From Nymphaea colorata (lineage: Eukaryota > Streptophyta > Magnoliopsida > Nymphaeales > Nymphaeaceae): a DNA stretch of 64,000 nt. The notes beneath the pieces were generated by a model. The model was not told where the DNA came from, did no database searches, and saw only the letters and a program-made list of their open reading frames with translations. The stretch lies in NCBI RefSeq assembly GCF_008831285.2, contig NC_045141.1, forward strand, positions 20,890,848 through 20,954,847, in the 5' to 3' direction. Positions 50,151 to 61,693 of the stretch are shown here, piece after piece (position 1 is the first letter of the stretch; each line of letters starts with the position of its first letter). A program made the position numbers and the translations under genes.

Positions 50151-51606
50151 GATATGGTAGAACAAACAATATGGGCAACGAGTAAGTTGATACGATGAAA
50201 AGGCGATAGGATGTAACCAAGTTTAATAATGCGAGTTCCTTGGGAGGGGTTAAAAGAAGAAACGACGACATGTGGAAGCCATGATGTGAGAAGAAAAGGA
50301 AGTAAAAGAAAAGGAATGATTACAGGAAATTATTTATACGGTACGCGAGGTTGATGGTCCAAGAAATTAGTGTTATATGTATGACGCATGGTGCACTCCC
50401 ATGGCAGTGCAGTAGAAATGACCAAGATTTGACGACGCGCTTGTCAAATCCAAGTAAGAAAGTGTAGGATTCCATGAACAGTTAGCGCCTTGGCTTTGCC
50501 TTTGCTTGCTCAAAAGAATAAGACCACATTGTAGAGTGAACAGAGTAATCAATTCAAGGTATATATTGCCTTTCATGTACATGTCAAGAAACTGCATTGA
50601 AGATTTAGATATCAGATTCAACTTGCTTAGGATTATTTACGACGTTTGTGTCTTCCCATTAATTCTCTTTATTTTCATATGAGTGCCTTCAGCAATTTGA
50701 TTGTCTTTATATATGGGTGCCCCTTAAATTATTGATAATTTTTTAAATCATGCCTCTTTACTCAAAATTTTTGGCTCCACTATTGCATGTAAGTAGTATC
50801 CTTGCATCTTAGATATTTTATCTAACAGAGTATCATGTAGCAGTGGCACAGCAACAGCAGCGTGTTGGGCAGTGGTGAAAGCTCGCCATTTCCTTGATCA
50901 AGAACAAAGTAGCTGAGCCAAGCTGACAAGAACCTTGAATTTTCTCCTTTAAGATCATTTGCTTCTTTTTTCTGATTTTCTGTTTCCCTGATCTTTTTCT
51001 GAACTCTAGAAATCAAAGCAAAGACTTCACTGCAAGTGAAAAAACGAAAGCTGATACTGCATCAAGTTTTTGGATTGTTCTGCAGAGAGATTCATTTTTT
51101 ATACTGTTAACAGCTATTGCATTGACGCCATCGACTGTAAAATTTCGTGGATATAAACTAAAGTGGGCATTAGTTCAACACTGTCAATCCAAGTTATGAT
51201 TGAGTTAGCACTAAAGTTTAGGAATGCAAATGGCTCGACCAGTGACAGCTGAAAGCTGAAACCAGGCCAGGTACACCAAAAGAAATGATACAACTCTCAT
51301 ATGTTCTTGAACACACTCTTTTTTACATTTTCATATTCCTTTTGAATACGCATTAAGGAGATTACTTGCTACCATTTTCCTTAGATGATTCTTAGAATGC
51401 AGCACGAGCAACTGATCATCTGCAGGAAGATGTGGCCCACGACTAAAAAAGAAAAGACCAAAGTGTCATTCCAGTGACAGCAAATCAGGTAGCCCACTTT
51501 GCGGTCCTGCAGAAAGAACGTCCCAGTTAGTCAGTTCTGATGCACATTCCTTTTGACAACAATAATATATAGATCCAAAAATTATATCAATTTCTTAATT
51601 TCTTCT

Positions 51607-51628
51607 TATATATATATATATATATATA
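51607..51628. repeat. (TA)n microsatellite
   Basis: About 22 bp of TA repeats. Confidence 0.9.
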
Positions 51629-52519
51629 CCTGACACGACAGGCAAGCCCAGATTGCAGTGTGCAAGAACATGAATATTAGCCCTTATTGCTTTTAATTTT
51701 TTGCTTTTCAAAAACAATAAATAAAGAACAGGTTAACGTCTTTGGCTATGTACTTCACATTCTGGCTAAAAGAAAAATGGTGAATAAACTTGAGCGTGTT
51801 TTTGTTCCATCACTAAAGTGAGAACTTTCATGTAAAATTTTCTTTCTTCATTTGATGATCTTGAAGACTGTTTTCTCTTTTACAGGCTGGATCTGGTTGG
51901 TCTAGAATCCAGATTTTTTTTTTTTTTTAACTCAGTTCTCATTACCTTTCCTTTTGTCGAATGCTAGACGGAGGAGAGCTATGAGCTGATTTCTTGATTT
52001 TTGAATCGTATTTATAGAGGGTGTTTGGCAACTGTAATGGAATGTTACTATTTTCATGTATATTTCGAAAAATCGGGATAGATTTATAAAACACTTTTAA
52101 AAGCTGTTTTTTGAATCAATTGTCTGATTTCAAGGGCAGATACATACATAAAAGAGTAGCATACTTATACATAAATATTATTCCTAATATTAGCTTTATA
52201 CATGTTCATTCATCTTTGAAAACCCTTACAAAGAAAAATCTCACACTTTCAAGTCCTCATGAAAAAGCAACTTATTAGTTTAGTTCACCTTAAAAGCATG
52301 ATCCTTGGCAATCATTATTTGGTCTCTGGACATAAAAATTCACATCTATGCAGCCAGTTTCATGAGGAAATTCAAACGGTCTGTGTGTATGCGTGCGTGC
52401 ACATGTGCAAGAGTGTGTGTATATGCGCTGCACTTTTTTTCTCTTTTCTGATATTTTCCAATTATAATTAATCGTGCCATACGGGACCCTCGTCTCCCTG
52501 CGATCCCTTTCTTTTCCTT

Positions 52520-52617
52520 TTTATTTGTTCCAAAGTTTAGTTTTGTTAATATTTATTTGTTCCAAAGTTTAGTTTTGTTAATATTTATTTGTTCCAAAGT
52601 TTAGTTTTGTTAATATT
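52520..52617. repeat. 32-bp unit, three tandem copies
   Basis: The segment around TTATTTGTTCCAAAGTTTAG recurs with an exact 32-bp spacing; its GTTCC landmark falls at 52527, 52559 and 52591. The copies appear identical. Confidence 0.95.
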
Positions 52618-55600
52618 TAAATTAATTATGCCTTGTATTTCACTTCAGCATTCAAATTAGGGGTAGCTTGAAGCAAAACTTTTTTTTCTCAGTACTTGCT
52701 TGCTTTATTTAACTCTTATTAAAAATGCAACGAATTTGTCAATTGTCTACATGTGCATTTCTAAAAAGAAAAGGAGAAGTTATATTCTTATTTTTTATGC
52801 GCTCCCCAACAGTAATTTACTATTGTATTGCAGAGAGAGAGGAGGAAAAAGAGGAAGAAGGAAAGGATAACAGATAAAAGAAAGGGTAAAGCGGAAAAGA
52901 GGTCAAAGGAAGACTTGACCGAAGACTAAGACTGAGATGGACGTACGAAGCGGAGGCATTAATTAAGATATTTGGACTCAGATCCAACAATTATGTAATT
53001 AATCAATCAAAAGAAAGGAGGAGGGATTAGAAAAAGACGTGCACTAAATGCATATTTTTTTTTTTTTTTATGGATCGCATATCGGATCCAAAACAAAAGA
53101 AAAACTATGGATTGTGCCTTGTTTTGGGATCTCCAACTCCAAGGCCGCCTCGAATCTCTTAACCAATTTATTTCTCGTTTCCTGTGATCAATGATCCGGT
53201 TCGCCATCAGCCCGAACGCACTTGGCCTTCGGTACAAAGCTTTATTTGGATCTCCGGGTTCCGTTTAGACTTGAAATGACCGCGTTGATGGGATCCATGA
53301 TCGGACAATCAGGGATGATCTAAACCCTCAAATTCTGGATCAGGCATACGACCCAACTAACATCTATATCTAACCCTTCCTTTCTAAAATGTGCAGTGGT
53401 GGATGAGAGAGATTGTCGCGGACAGGACACTCTTTCCTCGATCTTGAGAGCATGGCAGGGTAGGTGTGCGACAGAGGTAGAAATTTTTCATGAAGAAAGT
53501 CGAATTAAAGTTTCTAAATTTTAACATTGAACATAAATATGATTTTTCAAAAAATTTATATAGAACCAGTGAAATGAATAAAAAAGTATGTTTGGAAGAC
53601 TAGGAGTAATGCATTAATTAGAGGAGAGCGAGCTCATATCAACAGTGTGTCTACTTGTGAATTACAAAATGGAGCAACCATGAAAATGGATGTATCGTAT
53701 CTTATCCAGATCTGATTGTGTGAAAATTTAGTTGATCGGACCAGGGAGGTGACAAGATACGGGTCCAGATCCATATCAACTTGTCGCCTCTTTTCACTGC
53801 CATTATTACCTTCTGGAATTACAGTACCCAAATCAGATTTTGGTTTCACTTTTCTCTCCTTCGTCATAATTTAGCCACAGCTTGTTGGGGCTCACTTACA
53901 ACCGAAAATTATGGATCAGTATCAATTATTATCGTCCTTCACATACCAATAATGCATTTGTCCTCACTTTTATTTTTCTCGCTCTCACAAAACCGGAAAA
54001 GAACGCGGAAAGCAAACAAGAAACCAGAAAAGATTTAAAAAAAAAAAAAATTGAAAACATTGTCTCATGTGCACAGTTCAGCTTTTAAAATTAAATCAAA
54101 ATAATAATAAAAATTCCTTTATTAATTTTACTTTTGATTTTATTTTCTCTCTTTTTAGGGGTCTTGGGTTCCTTGACCATGCCTTTCTTGAGGGAGAGGA
54201 GAGGAGAGCGGACGGGGTGGGGTGGGGCCCAGAAGGAGGGCCTTTTGGCAGGCCCCTCTTGGCACGCCGCGAGGGGACACGTGTCGCTTTCGTCCTCCTC
54301 CCTTGTCCCGTTGCTTTAGAATAAAGCCAAAAGAAAGTCGCTCTGAGCGCTGAGAGAGAGGAGTTATGATTTTGAACAGAGAAAGGAGGCCCTTCCTCCT
54401 GGCTGCCGGTTTCTGGCCGCTGGTACGGCAGCCTGATGAGAGGGACCGGTCTGCTTCCAGAGCCCGTTACCCGGCCGACCGGCCGTACTGGCCGCTGCGC
54501 TCGAACTGACCAGACGGCCCGCGCTACCGGCAGAGACCCAGCACCCGCTCCTTGGCTTGCCCTTGCCGGCCCTCTCGCCTCCGTCGGCTCCAACCCAGAG
54601 TCCGACCACGTTTAAACAACATGAACGAACTAATCTAACACCATTCAACAAACTTTAGTTCATACTCATTGATAATAACTTAAAAAGAAGAAGAAATCTA
54701 GGCCTTGGAAGTTTTATGTATCTCGTCCCTAAGTTTTCAAGCATGGGGAATCATGCATGCACGTTGATTCGGCCTTCGCTTCTTCACAGCGCGATGTTTT
54801 TTCATTATTTATATTTACTAAAATACGTGCGTTTGTTCATGTCATCACCGCAAAGGAGGTGTCCCTGTCAACAGGTGGTTCTGCTTTTGGAGGGAGTTTG
54901 ATTTTCGAAGTTCGCAGACAGGAAGGAAAGGATCCCGGAAGCAATGGCCATCGGCAACTTTATATCACGAGCGAGCAGTCGTCCGAGTTCGGCCGGAAAA
55001 TGCACTTTTCCGATCGATCGAGAACGGCGGATCCATTCTTGTTCCCCTTTAATTTATTGACTGCAGTGCGTTATCTTTCTAAACCTCGCATCCTTTTGAT
55101 GACAATAACAATTCGCTACATCAGCTTGAGAAGTTTTTAAAAAAAAAAAAAAAAAAAAAAGGCGATCAAAGAATAAGATACTGAGCGTGAACTTTAATCA
55201 TGCCCTCTTTTTCTTCCTCCCCCCGAATTCTTTTCTTTTCATGAAAGGAATTTGACGGGCAAACGGAATCTCGGCCAGCCCGAGCCCCTGGGGCGGGGGG
55301 CTTCGAGGAATTTATGAAAAATGAGGAGGAGGAATATGGGATTTAGCGGAAATTGGAAAGCGTCGGGTGTGAGAACCACAGTTGATCCGCTAGATTTGTG
55401 GGTACAGAATTTGAATGTTTGGGAGCTGAACACGAACTCTTTGTTAGGCCTAAAAAACAGAGAAAACTTTAACCAAAGCTACCAAGTTTGCCACCGATCG
55501 GTACGGCCCCTGTCAGCTCCCGGGTCCAGCACGGGTCAGTTCTGTTCTCCGTGCATGGATCTGGTCCCACTCTGTGGTCAAAGAGATCCGCATTGAAAAA

Positions 55601-57053
55601 AAGTTCTAGAAACAACCAACTTATTCTCGGATCCATATCCAATCTGGATCCGACCCTCATATGGGGCCTGACCACAAAAAAAAAAAAAAAAATCTATACG
55701 GCTTATCAAGACTGACATAGTGTAGGCAATCGATCGAGAAGGTCAGAACTGATCCGTTTAGATATATATCCCAGCTGAAAATGACTGCACTCTCAGCTGA
55801 AACCTCTAGATGTTGCACTCCTTGGCTTCCAATGTCTCTTTGGTCTTATATATATATATATATATAATTGACTTGAAACTGGGACTTGAAGGGGGAAGGT
55901 AGGGTGAACTATTTCATGAAAAGTCACTATAAAGATTGGAAAACATTTACTCGAGAAGGTTGCTTTTCCCGATTCTTTTTTCCTATTTGGTGCATGAAGA
56001 TCCTTGCGGGCAGAGACGAAACAGTTACTCGATGAGGCACCACCGTGCATGATTCGATTCGAGCGAAGCCGCAGATGTCAAAAAGAAATTTATAGGTCGC
56101 CGTGAATGTATATATTTTCCGACGGCAACCGGCCGTACTATTTCCGAGATGTAATCATCGTTTGACGGCTTGGGGAGTTAGACGTTATTGGTTTTTGTTT
56201 GAAAGGGGTAACTGCGAACGGATCTCTCTTTGATTGCATAGATCCTGAAAAGTTATTTTCTTCTTTTGTCTGAGATTGAGAATGGAAATAATGGTTTACT
56301 CACTTGTGTGCTTTTACTGCAAAAATTAATGTGAAAAAGAGAGGATTCCTGAATATAACAAAATGAAGTCCTGGATTTGCCATTTATGAGAAGATATCGG
56401 ATGAGAAATGGAGCAGCTAGAGCCCCGCCTATGGTTGGACGCTGATCTCTTTAGTTTAGGGGCAGACTGACAGGGGCCGGGTAACGGCTAAGCAGTCGTA
56501 GACTGCTTTCTGCAAAGACTAGATTTTCAGAAAACCTCAATGGCGATACGTGAAGCAGGGACAGGGTACAAGTAGAGCCTTTTCACCGTTTCGCGTATTT
56601 GCAAATGACCCCCACAATTTTCTCCATTTTCCGTAATCCGGCCTGGGGGAAAAGAAAATTCCGAGAGGAAAGGAGGTGAATTGGAAGACGGTCGGGACGG
56701 TGCCAACTTTACGAAAAGGCCCATCAGGCTCTCTTTTTAGTGGTGGCAAAACAACTTATCTGAAGATGGCAGGAAAAAGCAGGGTAGGGGTAGTGAGGTA
56801 AATTGGAGGGGGATGGTTAAAACGTAGACACGAGACATGACAGGCTCCCCCGCAGGGCCTAAAAGTCATAGACTGCCGTGTCCGCTTGCTTCCCTTCCCT
56901 TCCCTTGAAGGCGATTGCCAAAAAAGCGAAGACTCCTCATCTCCGCCACTTCCACTTCCTCTTCCTCTTCGATCCAATAAAAGCCCCTCCCAGCAGGCAG
57001 CCAACCAGAAGCAAAAACATAGACATTTTTTCTCAAAGATAGGAGGCCCAGAG

Positions 57054-57055
<2 letters not shown>

Positions 57056-57083
<28 letters not shown>
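57056..57083. repeat. (GA)n microsatellite in the presumed BRX promoter or leader
   Basis: GA run of about 28 bp, roughly 0.8 kb upstream of the BRX start codon. Another GA run of about 20 bp lies at 57420-57440. Confidence 0.93.
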
Positions 57084-57087
<4 letters not shown>

Positions 57088-57138
57088 AACTCTATCCAAT
57101 CTGGAAGGAGGCAGGGGACCGCCATTGTGAGAAGGAAG

Positions 57139-57807
57139 GTAATCCGGAGAGAAGCTGCAGGGAGAGCCAAGAGGAAGAGGGGAGCTGCATTTTGAGGCCT
57201 CTATCCTCTGTTACTGAAAAGGTGTCTGCCCAAGAAAGCCAGGTCTATGTTCCTTGCAGTCACTCAAACGAGGCGCTTGTAATCTCCACGGCAAGAAGAG
57301 GGAGGAGGGGGGGAGAGCAGGAGCAGAGGAGGCGAGCAACACCACGATTTCTGTTCTCTTGAGCAGCATCACTACCAAAGAAACCTTGTGGTAGGCCAGT
57401 AGAAGACGGCAACAACTCCCAGAGAGAGAGAGAGAGAGAGGATGGAGTTCTAGCCTTAGTTCAGGATTCATTTTTGTTCAAATTTTTCTACTGTTATTAC
57501 AGTCAATTTCTGTTACGAAGGAGGGTGGCATCTCTTAGAATGCTACCCACCCCATCGTTGTTGCTACTTCTATTGAGATAAACGGCAATTGTTGGGAATG
57601 AGGAGAGCAACAGCGGATGGAAAATAACACGTCTTTAAGTTTTCCTCCTTTCACTGCCCAAAACAGCAATGGGAGAGAGAAAGCGAAACATCTTGGGATA
57701 TCCTTGTTCTTAACTAGGGTCCTGAAATCTGAACTTCATTCTGAAAGAGATATTATCGTATTCCCTTGCATTTCTAACTTTTCCTATTCTGATGTTTGTC
57801 ATTGCAG
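57139..57807 (+). other. Possible BRX 5'-UTR intron
   Basis: A strong acceptor, TTTGTCATTGCAG, ends at 57807, 81 bp before the BRX ATG. A GAAG|GTAATC donor lies at 57139, but other donors downstream (for example near 57221) are possible. A 5'-UTR intron would explain the distance between the promoter-like region and the start codon. The boundaries are guesses. Confidence 0.35.
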
Positions 57808-57854
57808 AGGAGGAAGGTGGTGGGAAGAAGACTGCAAAAGCAAATAAGAAAGGC

Positions 57855-57877
57855 AGAGAGAGAGAGAGAGAGAGAGA
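57855..57877. repeat. (GA)n run directly before the BRX start codon
   Basis: AG run of about 23 bp ending 11 bp before ATG 57889, within the probable 5' untranslated region. Its length could affect leader structure or translation; that is inference. Confidence 0.93.
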
Positions 57878-57888
57878 AAAGAAAGAAG

Positions 57889-60800
57889 ATGTTGACGTGC
57901 ATAGCGTGCTCAAAGCATCTTGAAGTGGACGACGATGAGCGCGCCACCCCTCGAGTTAAAAGCCTTACCGCCCAGGCTAGTAGTCCCCCTCTTCTTCTTC
58001 TTAAAGCAGAGGTTTTCTTTTTAATATTACTGTCATTCCTGCTGAATGCACCTAGTTATCCGGAAAAAGCGGGATAAATTGGGAAGCTGCGTCGTCGAAA
58101 ATGATATCCCGATTCTGTTGATGGATAACAAACAACCACCCTTCGCTTCTTGTCTCTTCCGTCTTTGGTTCTGTTTCTTTCTTTCCCTTCCTCACATCGC
58201 ATTCACTTGGAAAGAGGGATGATGACCCTTCGTGCTATCCTTGGAGGGAACAGGATCTGGACCCTCCCCTGTTGTCAGATGAGATCCATTCCACTGTCCC
58301 TGGCGTCCTGTATCTAGCATTTCCAAACCGGGTAGGCCCGAGGAGGGCCCATCTCTCTCGCTCCACTCCGACCCCTTCACTCTGCTGCCTGTGGTGTGGG
58401 GTTTGGTTTCTTCCCAACTCCTGCAGTGATTCCGGGTTAGCGGTTCGGATCCCATTTTCTTAGTAACTGGACCAAGTTTGTTAGGTTTCGAGTCGGATCC
58501 AGATTTGGTTGTCCGTGGATCTTTGTTGAAATCGCCATTCTCTTCTCTGGTCGACAACCGGCAGGAATCTTGCGTACGGAGAATATCTATACCACCTGGG
58601 GATCTTGATCTAAGCCGGTCGGACTTGGGAACCTGTAGCAATTGGGTGTTGGATCCGGATACAGACAATGCCTGCCGTGTCATGACCCGATGTCTATCTT
58701 GGTCCGACTGGGATCCAAATTAGTAGGGACGTGATCTTTATGGAGATGGATCAGTGAAGCCGAATTGTACATTCGATTGATGGTCCAATTCGGATTCCCT
58801 GGATGGGTCTGATTCTATAATCGAACATCTGTAATCTGACTAAGCAAATCCAAATTCAAAGCACTCGGGTACTCAAATTGAGCACAAGAGCTCATCATCA
58901 TCATCATCATCATCATATGTAAGAACATTCATATTCCACTTCCGCTTCCTCCAATGATGCCACACCTCTTCTCTTAGAGTGGATCTACTCATCACTGTCT
59001 CCCATTTTTGTGAATCACATCTTTATGGGTCATGACTTGATTTCAAGTTTTCAACCACTGTCACTGCCTAGAGACCAAATGGGAACTAAGGTTTGAACAC
59101 TGTGTTTCTTATTTGATTGTTTGAGAGAGCAAGCGGTAAAAGGTATCTTACGGTTTCAAGTATCATGGTATCATACTCTTGGGGATCAGGCGGCTGATGA
59201 AGGTTCTCAATGGTGATGCAGATCAAGGACATGGCTCTGAGGTTTTCGAGCGCTTACAGGCAATGTAAGCCCAGTACAAGCTCGGGCAGCAATTCTCATC
59301 GCAAAGGGAGCCACCCATTTGCAGATCTTGATGCAGCCTCTGAGAGTTTGAATTATGGATGCCAGAGGACCGTGAGCTGCAGTTCTACTCCAGCTTGGGA
59401 CTTCCACACTTCCAGCAACAGGGACCTGGGAGTACTACATGATTCATCTAGAACGCACAATGTCGGTTCTTTGACGGGGGAGGCTGCTGTACTTGATTCC
59501 ATGTCTTCGCGATCGGGCGAGTTTATACTTGTGCAGGAAGATGAACCGAGAGAGTGGATGGCTCAAGTAGAACCAGGGGTTCTCATCACCTTTGTTTCAC
59601 TTCCTCAAGGAGGGAATGATCTTAAGCGCATCCGTTTCAGGTACTTTTCTTTCTGATACTAGTTCGTCTGAAAAACTGTGGTGTCTTTTCTATCGTGCTA
59701 ACATTTTCAGAAGCGTGAATATTTTCAGAATTGCAGCGTACTCCAAACTAACCGTTTTTGATAAAAATTTAATTGATTCTGTTTCCTGGAAAGTTGCAAA
59801 TATCCGTCATTCTCAATTCAATTTTGTTGCTAATCCCTTCGGTCAGCAACCAAGTATGCTGCAGCAGTTTTATCTGAGGATCAATAGAATTGAGGGCCCG
59901 GAAAATATTGAGTCTGTTTTAGTTCAGATTCTGGAATGTGACGGAAAAGGTCCATAAGTCATTTGTCTTTGGCTTTAGTAGCACAGAAACAAATTACCAG
60001 GACGGAAAGTCGATCAAGCATACCCAGCATGGTGAGTCCAGCAATAAGGATCAATCCCAATGCAGAACCAACAAAACGGAAAGTCGAGCAGCAAATCGTG
60101 AAGATATGGAAGAAAGTGATTCTAGAATTCGTGGCGATGTAAATCTGCCTAACGGGCATTGTATCAGTCTAACAGAGAGAAAAAAAAAAAAAAAAACTTT
60201 GAAAACCTCTGCTGACCGCCAAGTGAAAGAGGTTTTAGACCACACAAGGTGGAAGCAACCTAATCTACTGCGTTCTTCTTTCTTCTCATAATTCTTGGTG
60301 TGCTAGCAGAGCATTTCATCATCGTCCCAAACTCGTCGAAATTGATGTGCACTTTATTCGAGATCATATTACGGAAAGTTACTTATCAGTTATCATCCTC
60401 GAGAAACTTACTGAAATCTTCTGCTCCAACAGATTCTCTTTCCTTACTAACTAGCGGTTCATGCTCATTAATTGCATCTAGTGTCTGGTTCAGCAAGCTT
60501 CCTTCATTTGCTTAGTGATATTGTTTGGTTGACAGCCGAGAGATGTTTAATAAAATACAAGCTCAACGATGGTGGGGTGAGAACTACGACAGAATTATGG
60601 AACTCTACAATGTACAGAGATTCAGCCGGCAGGCTGTCAATCTGCCCACTCCACCAAGATCCGAGGATGAGGTATGATTATGATTTCTGATGCAGCCAAT
60701 TGCCCGTGCTAGGTTGCTTGCAACTTTTCTTATATCAGTCCTTTGAATCATCATATCATTCATCCAAACTGAATCTTAAACAAACAATTCAAACAGCAGA

Positions 60801-61693
60801 GAGATTCAATGTCAAGAATGGGATCAGCACATGATAGCCCTGCTACACAACATCTGAACAGGGAAACGTATCCTCGAAATTTCTACCGACCACCAGGGAA
60901 ACCATACTACTCTGCCGAGCCAACGGAGGCAGCTCATCAGTTTGATGCTGGATCCACATCAAGTCCTCGCTTCCCAAATTTGGGTGGGAAGAAGGAAACC
61001 CTTTCGGTGGATGCATCAAGAACCACTACCTCCTCCAGAGATGAAGCCTCTGTATCACTAAGCAATGCAAGCGATATGGAGAATGAGTGGGTTGAGCAAG
61101 ACGAACCTGGGGTATATATCACCATAAGAGCATTGCCGGATGGAACAAGGGAGCTAAGAAGAGTTCGATTCAGGTGAATATCTTTTAGTATTTATTGATC
61201 ATATTCTGATAGCGGATACAGTTCTTACACTAATTTGTAAAGTGGTAGGCCTTCTAGTATGTCATTTGAGAGATTTAGCGCCTGAACTATCCTTTCTTTA
61301 AAATTTTCTAGTCTCATGCATGTTTCATTAAATTTGGGACGTCGGTACTGATACCACTGTTGATTTTGAAAGATGAATATTTCGTGGACCATGTCCCATA
61401 GGTATGGAGATTGTGCAGATATAAGCCACTCAAAAGATTGCTGCCCATTTTCACAACAATGAACATGCTAAAGCGAGCTGAACTACTTCTTCCTGTCATT
61501 TCCTAGAAGGCTATTATAACCTAAATATGGAGCCGCAGAATAGGTTTTTAACTTATTCATGACTTGGTGCTTAAAATATAGGCAAATTTGACTGTGGAAC
61601 TTTTCTATTTACAGCCGTGAAAGATTCGGGGAGGCACATGCTAAGATCTGGTGGGAAGAGAACAGGGAAAGAATACAATCTCAATATCTTTGA
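57889..61693 (+). CDS. BRX: BREVIS RADIX (BRX) family protein, 5 exons
   Basis: BRX proteins are plant-specific regulators that act at the plasma membrane and in the nucleus. They modulate auxin transport and protophloem or root growth in the founding member, and stomatal polarity in relatives. Exons read as 57889-57975, 59222-59640, 60536-60671, 60797-61173 and 61615-61693, joining to 1098 nt or 365 aa. This is close to the 344 aa of Arabidopsis BRX. The conserved N-terminus MLTCIACSK is followed by TAQIKDMAL. Two BRX domains each contain an EW...PGV..T......RRVRFSRE-type block and a WW helix: residues about 139-200 and about 311-365. Each domain is split by an intron at the same place (RF|SRE, phase 2), showing internal duplication. 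Intron 1 uses a GC donor and exon 4 starts at an NAGNAG acceptor. No frame damage. Confidence 0.95.
57976..59221 (+). other. BRX intron 1, GC-AG type
   Basis: Begins CAG|GCTAGT and ends GATGCAG. The GC donor is the only choice nearby that joins exon 1 to IKDMAL in frame; the next GT dinucleotides give the wrong phase. It contains an (ATC)n run at 58892-58916 and a stretch of repeated GGATCC-like and GGATCT-like sequence. No gene was seen inside it. Confidence 0.8.
58892..58916. repeat. (ATC)n microsatellite in BRX intron 1
   Basis: About eight CAT/ATC units in a row. Confidence 0.92.

Larger units (their letters stand above)
41541..56850. other. Gene-poor stretch between the MITE cluster and BRX
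   Basis: About 15 kb with no recognisable gene on either strand. It holds microsatellites, a 102-bp exact tandem duplication (42435-42638), a 32-bp unit in three copies (52520-52617), homopolymer A/T runs, and GC-richer patches near 45,000-45,300 and 54,180-54,600. Those patches give long but low-complexity frames (Ser/Pro or Arg/Glu rich) without any domain. Distal promoter elements of neighbouring genes, or non-coding RNA genes, could be present but cannot be seen here. Confidence 0.55.

Noticed and set aside
54096-54593. 165-codon minus-strand frame
   Set aside because: High GC and overlap with frames on the opposite strand explain its length; no family resemblance.
59938-60291. 117-codon + strand frame between BRX exons
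   Set aside because: It lies entirely inside BRX intron 2 and contains a poly-A-encoded Lys run; intronic chance frame.
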